Shown here one piece after another: positions 41,419 to 50,655 of a DNA stretch of 64,000 bases. The number at the start of each line of letters is the position of its first letter. The first letter of the stretch is position 1. The stretch comes from an uncultured Oscillospiraceae bacterium (lineage in GTDB: Bacteria; Bacillota; Clostridia; Oscillospirales; Ruminococcaceae). Where the stretch lies: the NCBI GenBank assembly GCA_910579175.1, contig CAJTTB010000004.1, positions 1-64,000 of the forward strand. The letters are read 5' to 3'. A program made the position numbers and the translations under genes. The notes beneath the pieces were generated by a model that saw only the letters and a program-made list of their open reading frames with translations, had not been told where the DNA came from and did no database searches.

Positions 41419-42813
41419 ATGGTAAGAACTGAAATTAAGAGATTGTTTGCCGATGTGGCAAGCTATGAAGCGTCACCTGTAACTGTTTGCGGTTGGGTTA
41501 AGACGATTCGCAATTCAAAAGCACTGGGCTTTATTGAATTGAATGATGGCAGTTGTTTTAAAAATTTGCAGGTGGTATTTGAAGACAACAACATCAATCA
41601 TTTTAAGGAAGTTTGTAAATATAATGTAGGAAGTGCTTTGGTAGTTACTGGAAATATCGTGGTTACTCCAGATGCAAAACAGCCATTTGAACTTCATGCG
41701 ACAGAAATTTTATTAGAAGGGGCTTCTACTGGGGATTATCCTTTACAGAAAAAGCGTCATAGTCTAGAATTTTTGCGTTCTATTGCACATTTAAGACCTA
41801 GAACCAATACGTTTAGCGCAATATTCCGTGTGCGTTCGGTTGCAGCTTATGCAATTCATAAATTCTTTCAAGAAAGAGGATTTATTTATGCGCATACACC
41901 TTTGATTACTGCTAGCGATTGTGAAGGTGCAGGAGAAATGTTTCATGTCACTTCTTTTGATTTGGATAACATTCCAAGAACAGAAGAAGGACAGATTGAC
42001 TATAGTCAAGATTTCTTTGGAAAACATACAAGCCTGACAGTATCTGGACAGTTGGAAGGTGAATGTATGGCAATGGCATTTAGCAATATCTATACATTTG
42101 GTCCTACTTTTCGTGCGGAAAGATCTAACACCACACGTCATGCGGCTGAATTTTGGATGATTGAACCAGAAATTGCTTTTGCAGATTTAAATGATGTAAT
42201 GGACTTGGCAAGGGATATGATAAAATTTATTTTATCCTATGTATTGGAACAATGCCCAGATGAAATGCAGTTTTTTAATCAATTTTATGATAAAGGTTTA
42301 ATTGAGCGCTTAACTGCTTTGATAGACTCTGACTTTACGCATATTACCTATACACAGGCGGTTGAAATATTAGAACAGCACAAAGAGCAATTTGAATACC
42401 CAGTTTATTGGGGTTGTGACTTACAGACAGAACATGAACGCTTCTTAACAGAGCAAATTTATAAACAGCCAGTTTTTGTAACAGATTATCCAAAAGAAAT
42501 TAAAGCATTTTATATGCGGGTAAATGAGGATAACAAAACGGTTGCCGCAGTGGATTTATTGGTTCCTGGAGTGGGAGAGATTATCGGTGGAAGTCAACGT
42601 GAAGAGCGTTTGGAATTATTGACAACAAGATTGCAGGAATTGGGATTAGACCCAGAGAGTTATTCTTGGTATTTGGATTTAAGACGTTATGGAGGTACCA
42701 AACATGGAGGTTATGGATTGGGCTTTGAGCGTTTGATGATGTATATAACTGGTGTTTCTAACATTCGTGATGTATTGCCATTCCCTAGAACAACAGGCAG
42801 TGCAGAATATTAA
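41419..42813 (+). CDS. asnS: Asparaginyl-tRNA synthetase
   Basis: A 464-residue class IIb synthetase. The N-terminal OB-fold anticodon domain (VTVCGWVKTIRNSKALGFIEL) is followed by the class II core: motif 2 FGPTFRAERSNTTRHAAEFWMIEPE and motif 3 GLGFERLMMYITG. Residues typical of AsnRS over AspRS (the FRAERSNTTRH run) are present. AAAGGAG precedes the ATG. The terminator 21 bp downstream closes the unit. Confidence 0.95.
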   Translation: MVRTEIKRLFADVASYEASPVTVCGWVKTIRNSKALGFIELNDGSCFKNLQVVFEDNNINHFKEVCKYNVGSALVVTGNIVVTPDAKQPFELHATEILLEGASTGDYPLQKKRHSLEFLRSIAHLRPRTNTFSAIFRVRSVAAYAIHKFFQERGFIYAHTPLITASDCEGAGEMFHVTSFDLDNIPRTEEGQIDYSQDFFGKHTSLTVSGQLEGECMAMAFSNIYTFGPTFRAERSNTTRHAAEFWMIEPEIAFADLNDVMDLARDMIKFILSYVLEQCPDEMQFFNQFYDKGLIERLTALIDSDFTHITYTQAVEILEQHKEQFEYPVYWGCDLQTEHERFLTEQIYKQPVFVTDYPKEIKAFYMRVNEDNKTVAAVDLLVPGVGEIIGGSQREERLELLTTRLQELGLDPESYSWYLDLRRYGGTKHGGYGLGFERLMMYITGVSNIRDVLPFPRTTGSAEY

Positions 42814-42833
42814 TCTTTTGTAATTATGAATAA

Positions 42834-42882
42834 AACTGGTGTAAAAGTAAGAATTTCTTGACTTTTATACCAGTTCTTTTTA
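42834..42882 (+). terminator. Terminator of asnS
   Basis: 15-bp stem (42834-42848 with 42861-42875, one G-U pair), 12-nt loop, then CTTTTTAT. Confidence 0.88.
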
Positions 42883-43017
42883 TGCGAAAATCATATCAAA
42901 TAAAGAGTAAATGATAAAGGATTGTAAGAATTTTGATGGTTATTTTAGATGGAATAAAACAATCAGATCACACAAAAGCGTTTACAGTAAAGTTCTCTGT
43001 ATTTTGAATTTATACTA

Positions 43018-43071
43018 TTTTTTATTACGAGCCGCTGATGATAGTCAGGCGTGTCAGCGAGTAATAAAAAA
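43018..43071. terminator. Large hairpin between asnS and the convergent CDF gene
   Basis: TTTTTTATTAC (43018-43028) pairs with GTAATAAAAAA (43061-43071), and CGCTGA (43033-43038) pairs with TCAGCG (43054-43059) across a 4-by-1 bulge and a 15-nt loop. A second TCAGGCG (43045-43051) could compete for the same arm. T tracts at both ends suit bidirectional termination. Confidence 0.6.
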
Positions 43072-43098
43072 TATACCTTAGTGGCTTATCATAAGAAG

Positions 43099-44262
43099 TT
43101 AAAATGATTTATCAATATTAATTGTAACTTCATATGCTTCATCGATGACTTTAACTGCTTTTGCAATTGTATTAAGAACTTCTTCATCATTTAGGCGAAA
43201 CTTATGAGGTACAACAACATCAAATATTAGGTTGGTATGGGTGTCACCTGGTACCATTCTAAAGTCGTGCATTGCTAAACAGGGGTCAATTACTTTGATT
43301 AATTGCGCCACTCTATTTTTCACTTCGTTTGTTTTTTTGTCATTGGTTGCAATTGGATCTATATGAATGACTGCTTCACAATGAAATGCCAATTTTAATT
43401 CTCGTTCAATGGTATCAATCACATCATGGATTTTTAGAATATCTGCTTGGCAAGGAACCTCAGCATGGAGGGAGATAATACTTTTTCCAGGACCGTAATT
43501 GTGTACAATGAGGTCGTGAATTCCAACAATTTCAGGATATTGTAATACCTTAGTTTGAATTTGGTTGACAAAATCCGGATCAGGATTTTGCCCCATCAAT
43601 AGGTTTAGGGTATCTTTGGCAGTCATAAAACCGGTATAAATAATAAATAAAGCAACCAAAAGACCAATGTAACCATCAATATTTAGATGAAAATAATGAT
43701 GGATTAACATTCCAATGGTAACAGCAAGGGTTGCAATCATATCACTTAAACTATCTAGCGAAGTTGCCTGCATAGCTGCTGAATTGATTTTTTTCCCCAA
43801 TGTGCGATTGAATAAAGCCATCCATAATTTCACTGCAATAGAAAGCAATAAAATAAATAAAGACAACCAATGAAATGTTATGATTTGAGGGTGAAGAATT
43901 TTTTCAAAGGAACTTTTGCCCAGTTCAAAACCCATTAACATGATGACAAGGGAAACAATAAAACCAGAAATATACTCTGCTCTGCCATGTCCAAAGGGAT
44001 GATTTGCATCTGCTGGCAGTCCAGCGATTTTAAATCCCAGTAGTGTAACAATGGAAGAACCTGCATCGGAAAGATTATTAAAGGCGTCTGCCAAGATAGA
44101 AATAGAACTGGTTAAAATTCCCGCCATCAATTTGGCAAGAAATAAAAATATGTTACAACAAATGCCAACACAGCTTCCCAAAATACCATATTTTTGTCGG
44201 ATATTGGGGTCTTGTATTTGTTGGTAGTCTTTGATAAATAAACGAATTAAAAATGTAGTCAT
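43099..44262 (-). CDS. Cation diffusion facilitator metal exporter, Mn-type site
   Basis: A 387-residue CDF protein with six helices and a long C-terminal metal-sensing domain. The transport site appears as N62xxxD66 in helix 2 (FNNLSDAG) and D170xxxD174 in helix 5 (SLDSLSDMI), instead of the DxxxD/HxxxD pair of zinc transporters. The N-D/D-D arrangement is typical of manganese exporters such as MntE, so Mn(II) efflux is the best guess and Fe(II) the alternative. It also has the HPFGHGRAEY loop. It is monocistronic and convergent with asnS. Confidence 0.88.
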   Translation of the reverse strand: MTTFLIRLFIKDYQQIQDPNIRQKYGILGSCVGICCNIFLFLAKLMAGILTSSISILADAFNNLSDAGSSIVTLLGFKIAGLPADANHPFGHGRAEYISGFIVSLVIMLMGFELGKSSFEKILHPQIITFHWLSLFILLLSIAVKLWMALFNRTLGKKINSAAMQATSLDSLSDMIATLAVTIGMLIHHYFHLNIDGYIGLLVALFIIYTGFMTAKDTLNLLMGQNPDPDFVNQIQTKVLQYPEIVGIHDLIVHNYGPGKSIISLHAEVPCQADILKIHDVIDTIERELKLAFHCEAVIHIDPIATNDKKTNEVKNRVAQLIKVIDPCLAMHDFRMVPGDTHTNLIFDVVVPHKFRLNDEEVLNTIAKAVKVIDEAYEVTINIDKSF

Positions 44263-44846
44263 AAGGTCACCTTCTTAGTTTGGTTTGTTAAGTATGTGGA
44301 TAGATTTCCTGTCGTTTTGTAATCGCAGTACACAGTCAGAAGATAAAAGAGATATGTTTTCTGTATTGTTTTTTGATATCTGTAGGTATACTTTAAGCCA
44401 ATATTATTTTGATAGGAATCAATTTTTGAAATAGATAAATTGATTTTCATTGTAACATATTTAAACGGAATTTTCTAGGGGATATTTGTTTATATGTGAT
44501 TGTATATGAAATCCATCTGAGATGTGTTTTGAAAAGTGAGAGCCTCTCATTTAAGAAGCATATAAATTTGTTTTGCATGATAGCGCGGGTTATCGCTCTA
44601 TTGTTTTTTGGCGAGATTGTCAGAGACAGCAATCAGAGAAAAGATTGGTGCAAGCAATGCAGGGATTTTCTGTTCAAAATCGTACTATTATTTTTAAAAT
44701 TTTTTAGAGATTATCTTTAAAAAACGAATCATTTTTTCTAGCAATAATACAAAAAAATGTTTTATATAGAGTTTTTTTTTGACTTATATGCTTTAAAGTG
44801 GTAAAATGATAAACAGATTAATTTTGTTGAAAAAGAGGGGATTTTC
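44263..44846 (+). promoter_or_regulatory. Intergenic region with the symporter promoter
   Basis: Divergent gap of 584 bp. TTGACT (44779-44784), a 17-nt spacer and TAAAAT (44802-44807) give a good promoter for the symporter, with a start near 44814. A short hairpin, GTGAGAGCCTCTCAT, lies near 44536. A 74-codon frame (44496-44720) has no ribosome site and unlikely composition. Nothing else is recognisable. Confidence 0.6.
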
Positions 44847-46364
44847 ATGTTGATTAAAGTAATTATTTTATTGGTATTTTTTGTAGTTACTGCTGGGGTG
44901 GGAATTTATTGCCGCAAACAGGCTTCTAGTGTAACCGATTTTGTACTTGGAGGTCGTGGAATTGGACCTTGGGTTACCGCTTTTGCTTATGGGACTTCTT
45001 ATTTTTCTGCGGTGGTGTTCATTGGATATGCAGGGCAATTTGGTTGGAACTTTGGTGTTGCTGCTACCTGGATTGGAATTGGAAATGCGTTGATTGGGGG
45101 GCTTTTGGCTTGGATGGTTTTGGGCAGACGCACCCGTATTATGACCAAGCATTTTGAATCTGCCACAATGCCAGATTTTTTTGCAAAGCGATATCATGCT
45201 CCATCATTTAGAATTTTAGCTTCTGTGATTATTTTTGTGTTTTTGGTACCCTATTCTGCATCGGTTTATAAAGGGCTTTCTGGTTTGTTTTCTATGGCAT
45301 TTGGGATTGACTTTACTTATTGTATGATTGGAATTGCAATTTTGACCGGAGTCTATGTCATTTTAGGAGGGTATTTGGCAGCAGCATTAAATGATTTGAT
45401 TCAGGGAATTATTATGTTGATTGGTATTGTCGCAGTGGTGGGCTCTATCTTAAATGTAAATGGAGGATTGATAAAATCCTTAGAGGCATTGTCTGTGATT
45501 CCTTCCGCTGAGGCACCCAATCTAAATGGCGCTTATGTTTCATTTTTAGGTCCGAATCCACTTTCTTTATTGGGCGTAATTTTATTGACCAGTTTGGGAA
45601 CTTGGGGGCTTCCTCAGATGGTACATAAATTTTATACCATTAAAAATGAAAAGGCTATCAAAACAGGCACGATTATCTCTACTATATTTGCTTTGATTAT
45701 CGCGGGTGGCTCTTATTTTATGGGTAGTTTTGGACGGTTGTTTTATACACCTGGAGAAAAGGGCATTTTATTTGACGAGATTGTTCCAAGTATGCTTTCT
45801 GGAGGTCTTTCAGATTTGTTGATTGGAATTGTAATTATTTTGGTATTATCTGCGTCAATGTCCACCCTTTCTTCTTTGGTAATCGCATCTAGTGCCACAT
45901 TTACCAGTGACTTTTTAAAGGGAATTTGTTTGAAAAATTTAAAGCCAAAACAAGAATTACTGATCATTAGAATATTGTGTGCAGTTTTTATTGCGCTTTC
46001 TGTGATTCTTGCACTGAATCCAAATAGTTTGATTTCTTCTTTAATGTCTTTGTCTTGGGGTGCTTTGGCAGGGTCTTTTTTGGGACCATTTTTATATGGA
46101 CTATTTTGGAAAGGAACGACAAAAGCGTCTGTAATTGCGAGTTTTATTACAGGAATTGGCGTGAATGTATGCAACTTATGGCTGCACTTTACAGAGCCTA
46201 CAACAGCAGGAGCCATTTCCATTGTTGCTTCTTTGATTGTAGTGCCATTGGTCAGCTTGGTAACGCCAAAATTGAATCAAGCAGAGGTACAAGAAGCTTT
46301 TCGTTGTTATGAAGAAAAAATTCCAGTTTCTCATAAAAATGTGTTAAAAGAAGAAAGTGAATAA
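44847..46364 (+). CDS. Sodium:solute symporter (SSS family)
   Basis: A 505-residue, about 13-helix transporter with ASSVTDFVLGGRGIGPWVTAFAYGTSYFSAVVFIG, split here as the family N-terminus (VTDFVLGGRGIG) and the sodium-site helix (SYFSAVVFIG). A conserved segment SMSTLSSLVIASSATFTSD follows at about residue 330. It couples Na+ entry to uptake of a small solute. The family covers proline, pantothenate, sugars and others; sequence alone does not choose. The AraR-like and araD genes downstream make a sugar or polyol plausible. Confidence 0.88.
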   Translation: MLIKVIILLVFFVVTAGVGIYCRKQASSVTDFVLGGRGIGPWVTAFAYGTSYFSAVVFIGYAGQFGWNFGVAATWIGIGNALIGGLLAWMVLGRRTRIMTKHFESATMPDFFAKRYHAPSFRILASVIIFVFLVPYSASVYKGLSGLFSMAFGIDFTYCMIGIAILTGVYVILGGYLAAALNDLIQGIIMLIGIVAVVGSILNVNGGLIKSLEALSVIPSAEAPNLNGAYVSFLGPNPLSLLGVILLTSLGTWGLPQMVHKFYTIKNEKAIKTGTIISTIFALIIAGGSYFMGSFGRLFYTPGEKGILFDEIVPSMLSGGLSDLLIGIVIILVLSASMSTLSSLVIASSATFTSDFLKGICLKNLKPKQELLIIRILCAVFIALSVILALNPNSLISSLMSLSWGALAGSFLGPFLYGLFWKGTTKASVIASFITGIGVNVCNLWLHFTEPTTAGAISIVASLIVVPLVSLVTPKLNQAEVQEAFRCYEEKIPVSHKNVLKEESE

Positions 46365-46393
46365 TTTCAAATTGTTAAGAGTTGGGAACTTTC

Positions 46394-46422
46394 TTGTCAA
46401 AGTGATTTCTTCATGTTATGAT
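46394..46422 (+). promoter_or_regulatory. Promoter of the AraR-like gene
   Basis: TTGTCA (46394-46399), a 17-nt spacer and TATGAT (46417-46422), between the symporter and the repressor. TTCAT and ATGAA flank the -10 and could be operator half-sites. Confidence 0.6.
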
Positions 46423-46456
46423 ATTTTTATGAAACAGAAAGGAATTTCCCCAACTT

Positions 46457-47566
46457 ATGAAACCAAAATATATTCTTGTAAGTGATTGGATTCGGGAACG
46501 TATTTTAAGTGGAGTTTATCCCAATCATGCAAAGCTTCCATCAGAAAATGAGTTTGTTAAAAAATTTAATGTCAGCCGTCAGACAGTGCGTCAGGCAATT
46601 AATACATTGGTTTGTGAGCATTTTGTACAGCGGCGGCAGGGAAGTGGCACTTATGTTTGTTATCATTCTGATAAGGACAAAGTCCCAACACAAACCATTG
46701 GAGTGATAACTACTTATTTCAATCAGAATATCTTTCCAGATATGATAAATGGAATAGATCGAGTACTAAAAGAACACGATTATCATATGGATTTGAAAGT
46801 TACCTACAATCAGGTGATACGAGAGCGCTTGATACTCAAATCAATGTTGGAAAATAATGTGGATGGATTGATTATCGAACCAACCAAAAGTGCGTTGTTA
46901 AATCCAAATTGTGATTTATATCGTGAGGTAATTCAAAGGCAGATTCCCATTGTTTTGATAAATGGTTATTATACAGCCTTTGATTTTCCTTATGTTTCCA
47001 TGGATGATTATACTGCTGGAAAGCAAAATACGGTTTATTTGATACAGAGAGGACATACAAAATTATTTGGTATTTTTAAATCAGATGATATGCGAGGGCA
47101 TTTTCGCTATAGTGGATTTATCAATACGTTGCAACAATATCAATTAAAATTTGATGATGATAATATTCTTTGGTATGTCACAGAGGATTTAGAAAAATTG
47201 TTTTGCCCTTCCAACGACCAATCTATATTACAACGAATTGGGGAAAATACAGGGATTGTCTGTTACAATGATGAAGTTGCAGTAAAACTGATTGAAGTGT
47301 TCCAAAGAAATCAAAAATCTGTTCCCAAAGACTATTCGATGATTGGTTTTGATAATTCCAATTTATCTGTTTTGTGCGATATTGGTTTGACAAGCAGTGA
47401 TTATCCTGCGAAATTGATTGGGATAGAAGCTGCCAACCGGGTTTTAAAGATGTTACAAGGCTTATCAGTGAAATGCCTTTTGATTCCTCCAAAAATTATC
47501 CAGCGCAATTCTGTAAAAGATAATATGGTGAGAGAATCATGTGAATCTATTATAAAAAGGAAGTGA
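46457..47566 (+). CDS. AraR-like GntR/LacI hybrid transcription repressor
   Basis: A 369-residue regulator with an N-terminal GntR winged helix (residues 1-70: LVSDWIRERILSGVYPNHAKLPSE, then NVSRQTVRQAIN) and a C-terminal LacI-type sugar-binding domain (about 80-360: TIGVITTYFNQNIFPDMINGID through SMIGFDNSNLSV). This combination is the AraR type, which represses arabinose genes until L-arabinose binds. Its stop overlaps the araD region, which supports an arabinose role. AGAAAGGAA precedes the ATG. Confidence 0.88.
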   Translation: MKPKYILVSDWIRERILSGVYPNHAKLPSENEFVKKFNVSRQTVRQAINTLVCEHFVQRRQGSGTYVCYHSDKDKVPTQTIGVITTYFNQNIFPDMINGIDRVLKEHDYHMDLKVTYNQVIRERLILKSMLENNVDGLIIEPTKSALLNPNCDLYREVIQRQIPIVLINGYYTAFDFPYVSMDDYTAGKQNTVYLIQRGHTKLFGIFKSDDMRGHFRYSGFINTLQQYQLKFDDDNILWYVTEDLEKLFCPSNDQSILQRIGENTGIVCYNDEVAVKLIEVFQRNQKSVPKDYSMIGFDNSNLSVLCDIGLTSSDYPAKLIGIEAANRVLKMLQGLSVKCLLIPPKIIQRNSVKDNMVRESCESIIKRK

Positions 47567-47571
47567 TTGGA

Positions 47572-48270
47572 ATGATGTTAGATAATTTAAAAAAGCAGGT
47601 TTATGAAGCCAATCTATTGTTGCCTGCATATGGCTTGGTTACCTTTACTTGGGGAAATGTCTCAGCAATTGACAGAAATCAAAAAATAGTTGCGATAAAA
47701 CCTTCTGGTGTGGAATATGACACCATGACACCAGATGACATTGTAATTGTAGATTTAGATGGAAATGTGGTGGAAGGGCATCGAAATCCCTCCTCAGATA
47801 CCGCAACCCATTTACAGCTCTATCGAAATTTTCCCAATATTGGTGGAGTGGTGCATACGCATTCTCGGTGGGCAACTATCTGGGCACAGTCTGGGGAAAG
47901 TATCTTGCCTTATGGCACAACACATGCAGATTATTTTTGTGGTGCCATTCCATGCACCAGAGAGATGACAGCAGAAGAAATTCAAACCGATTATGAAAAA
48001 AACACAGGAATGGTGATCGTGGAAACCTTTGCACAGAAACAACCCGATGATATTCCAGCGGTATTGGTAAAGAATCACGGACCATTCTGCTGGGGAACAG
48101 ACTGTAAAAATGCAGTGGATAACGCAGTCGTATTAGAGGAAATTGCGATGATGGCATTTTATACAGAGCAATTGGGAATGATGACACCGATGTCTAAGAC
48201 GTTGCTAAATAAACACTTTTTTCGCAAACACGGAAAAGATGCCTATTATGGGCAAAAAAAGAAAATATAA
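47572..48270 (+). CDS. araD: L-ribulose-5-phosphate 4-epimerase
   Basis: A 232-residue class II aldolase-fold enzyme converting L-ribulose-5-P to D-xylulose-5-P. Motifs: TWGNVSAID, KPSGVEYDTM, SSDTATHLQLYR, GGVVHTHSRWAT (zinc histidines) and VKNHGPFCWG. The ATG at 47572 lies after AAAGGAAG; a GTG at 47563 is possible. It is coupled to the AraR-like gene, but araA and araB are absent from the window. Confidence 0.93.
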   Translation: MMLDNLKKQVYEANLLLPAYGLVTFTWGNVSAIDRNQKIVAIKPSGVEYDTMTPDDIVIVDLDGNVVEGHRNPSSDTATHLQLYRNFPNIGGVVHTHSRWATIWAQSGESILPYGTTHADYFCGAIPCTREMTAEEIQTDYEKNTGMVIVETFAQKQPDDIPAVLVKNHGPFCWGTDCKNAVDNAVVLEEIAMMAFYTEQLGMMTPMSKTLLNKHFFRKHGKDAYYGQKKKI

Positions 48271-48277
48271 ACCTTAT

Positions 48278-48306
48278 ACTGCTGCAAGACCATGCAGCAG
48301 TTTTTG
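48278..48306 (+). terminator. Terminator of araD
   Basis: Stem ACTGCTGCA / TGCAGCAGT with a 6-nt loop, then TTTTT. Confidence 0.88.
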
Positions 48307-48644
48307 ATCATATGACAATAAAAACTATTGCTCAATGATATGCCACCAATGAAAAAATAATAAAGAAAGGGATAGCAATATCATATTGATTTAAAATCTG
48401 TGAATCGTTTGTCCTGAGAAGTTGCGCAATCAGGCTATTAAAAAAATGAAGTTGTATGAATGAAATGACAGTGAAATCCAAAAGACATAGAGAAGTTTCA
48501 CAAGGAATTGTGTAAATCATGTCGAAATTTTGTCAATTAAAATTTGCAGGATTTTGAAAACAATCTTGCAAATTTACATATAATATAGTAAAATAAATAG
48601 TATCGCAATTGATTGATAAAAGTAAGAAAATATAGGAGGCTGTC
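48307..48644 (+). other. Intergenic region without a recognisable gene
   Basis: 338 bp, AT-rich. TATAAT near 48580 with TTGAAA near 48554 might form a weak promoter (long spacer) for the aminotransferase. An AGGAGG site precedes the next ATG. Nothing else is supported. Confidence 0.4.
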
Positions 48645-49925
48645 ATGATTTCATACCAAGAAATGTCTAAAGAACAACTGCTTGCTGAACAAGAAAATTT
48701 AAAAAATGCTTATCAAGAATTTCAAAAAAAGGGATTAACCTTAAATATGTCTCGTGGGAAACCAAGCGCTGACCAATTAAATTTATCAATGTCTATGTTG
48801 GATATTTTAAAAAAAGATGATATTTTAATTGATGAATCTGGAACAGATACTCGAAATTATGGATTACTAGATGGTATTCCAGAAGCAAAACGCTTATTTT
48901 CTCAGGTGTTGAATGTAAAACCTGAAGAGATTATTATTGGAGGTAACTCCAGTTTGAATATGATGTATGATACAGTCTCTAGAGCAATGTTTTTTGGGTT
49001 TGTGGATTCTGAAAAGCCATGGAAAGACTATTCTAATATCAAATTTTTGTGTCCAGTACCAGGTTATGACCGTCATTTTGCAATCTGTGAGTTATTTGGA
49101 ATTGACATGATTCCTATCCCAATGACCTCAACCGGACCTGATATGGATTTGGTAGAAAAATATGTGGCAGAAGATGAAACGGTCAAGGGCATTTGGTGCG
49201 TACCAATTTATTCTAATCCTCAAGGGATTACTTATTCTGATGAAACAGTTCGCCGCTTTGCTTGTATGAAAACAGCAGCCAAAGACTTTCGTATTTTTTG
49301 GGATAATGCATATAATGTGCACCATTTAACCGATACACCAGATACATTATTGGATTTATTCCAAGAATGTAAAAAAATAGGAACAGAAGATCGTGTATTG
49401 ATGTTTGCTTCCACTTCAAAAATCAGTTTTCCAGGTGCAGGGATTGCCAGTTTTGCAGCCAGTGTGCGCAATTTAGAATACATAAAAAAACAAATGTCCA
49501 TTCAGACAATTGGTTTTGATAAGATTAAACAGTTAAGACATGTAAAATTCTTTCAAAATTTAGCGGGTATAGAAGCTCATATGCAAAAGCATCGTGCCAT
49601 TTTGCAACCAAAATTTGATGTCGTGTTAGAGGCTTTGGATAGAGAATTGGCACCGCTAAAAATTGCAAATTGGAATAAACCCAATGGTGGTTATTTTATT
49701 TCTTTGGATACACTGGATGGTTGTGCAAAAAGAGTGATTTCCTTATGTAAGGAAGCGGGAGTTGAAATGACGCCAGCAGGTGCAACCTATCCATATGGAA
49801 AAGACCCTCATGATAGCAATATCCGTATTGCACCGACCTATCCTCCTGTAGAAGAACTCAAACAAGCAGTTGAGCTATTTTGTATCTGTGTGAAGTTGGC
49901 AAGTGTTGAGAAGCTATTAAAGTAA
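48645..49925 (+). CDS. Aspartate aminotransferase, type Ic
   Basis: A 426-residue PLP enzyme. The N-terminus (LTLNMSRGKPSADQLNLS) and GGNSSLNMMYDTV are characteristic of the AspT/type Ic group found in Corynebacterium and Clostridia. The PLP lysine is Lys259 (FASTSKISFPGAG), with NPQG and WDNAYNVHHL cofactor motifs. It transfers amino groups between aspartate or a related amino acid and 2-oxoglutarate. AGGAGG precedes the ATG. Monocistronic. Confidence 0.9.
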   Translation: MISYQEMSKEQLLAEQENLKNAYQEFQKKGLTLNMSRGKPSADQLNLSMSMLDILKKDDILIDESGTDTRNYGLLDGIPEAKRLFSQVLNVKPEEIIIGGNSSLNMMYDTVSRAMFFGFVDSEKPWKDYSNIKFLCPVPGYDRHFAICELFGIDMIPIPMTSTGPDMDLVEKYVAEDETVKGIWCVPIYSNPQGITYSDETVRRFACMKTAAKDFRIFWDNAYNVHHLTDTPDTLLDLFQECKKIGTEDRVLMFASTSKISFPGAGIASFAASVRNLEYIKKQMSIQTIGFDKIKQLRHVKFFQNLAGIEAHMQKHRAILQPKFDVVLEALDRELAPLKIANWNKPNGGYFISLDTLDGCAKRVISLCKEAGVEMTPAGATYPYGKDPHDSNIRIAPTYPPVEELKQAVELFCICVKLASVEKLLK

Positions 49926-49960
49926 TATTTTTGAAATTAGCATATCGTTTTGAAATGAAT

Positions 49961-49996
49961 AAAAAAGCTGGTACAGGATAAGTACCAGCTTTTTTG
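49961..49996. terminator. Bidirectional terminator between the aminotransferase and hsp20
   Basis: Perfect 14-bp stem AAAAAAGCTGGTAC / GTACCAGCTTTTTT with a 7-nt loop, symmetric for both convergent genes. Confidence 0.9.
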
Positions 49997-50000
49997 ATGA

Positions 50001-50390
50001 CTATTCAATGGAGATTTTTTTGGTCAACTTTGGTTTTTCCTCTTGTTTCGGAAGAATCACCTTTAATAATCCATTTTCATAACTTGCCTTGATTTGCTCG
50101 GTTTTGATATTGGAAGCAGAAATTTTTCTAGAAAAGAAACGATGTTCCTTTTCTGTTGTTCCTTTATGCTCCGCTTGAATGATGATAAAATCATCTGTCA
50201 AATCAATTGATATTTCTTGTTTTGTAAATCCTGCAAGATTTTCTTGCAATAAGAAATAATCTCCATGGTTTGTAATGTCAGCGGTTAAGGTAGAAAAAGC
50301 AGGAAAGTTATCAATGATACGTTCTTCTAAGCTATCAAATAAATTCCATAACTTTTCATAACGCTCTTCCCAAAAATGAGAATCAAACAT
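50001..50390 (-). CDS. Small heat-shock protein, Hsp20/alpha-crystallin family
   Basis: A 129-residue ATP-independent chaperone. The alpha-crystallin domain (residues about 35-120) contains NLAGFTKQEISIDL and the signature YENGLLKVILPK. The C-terminal ISIE is the I-x-I-type oligomerisation motif. No CIRCE element was found upstream. A short AAGTTGAAATCAACTT hairpin lies near 50456. Starts after AAAGGAG. Confidence 0.9.
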   Translation of the reverse strand: MFDSHFWEERYEKLWNLFDSLEERIIDNFPAFSTLTADITNHGDYFLLQENLAGFTKQEISIDLTDDFIIIQAEHKGTTEKEHRFFSRKISASNIKTEQIKASYENGLLKVILPKQEEKPKLTKKISIE

Positions 50391-50655
50391 TTTGGATTCT
50401 CCTTTCCAATTATTTTAGAGTTTCCTCCTTGTTATTCTACGCAGAACCAACTCAAAAGTTGAAATCAACTTGGTCTTTTGATGGAATAGACTTTTTAGAA
50501 GTTTTTTAGCAGGATATCTTTTACTATTTTTCTTTATCTGAAGTGACTGATAAAATATGATAGTTGATATCGTACAAATCGTGTACCAGTTACCAAGTGA
50601 AAAGTTATTAAAATTTTAAACCTCTTGGTTTTGTTTTAAAAGATTGGGTATTTTT

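Noticed and set aside
44496..44720. 74-codon frame in the gap before the symporter
   Set aside because: No ribosome site, unlikely composition, and no family resemblance.
48332..48520. Minus-strand 62-codon frame after araD
   Set aside because: No ribosome site and no recognisable protein features; AT-rich intergenic DNA.
50391..50655. CIRCE or similar heat-shock operator before hsp20
   Set aside because: No TTAGCACTC-N9-GAGTGCTAA-like sequence; only a short AAGTTG/CAACTT hairpin.
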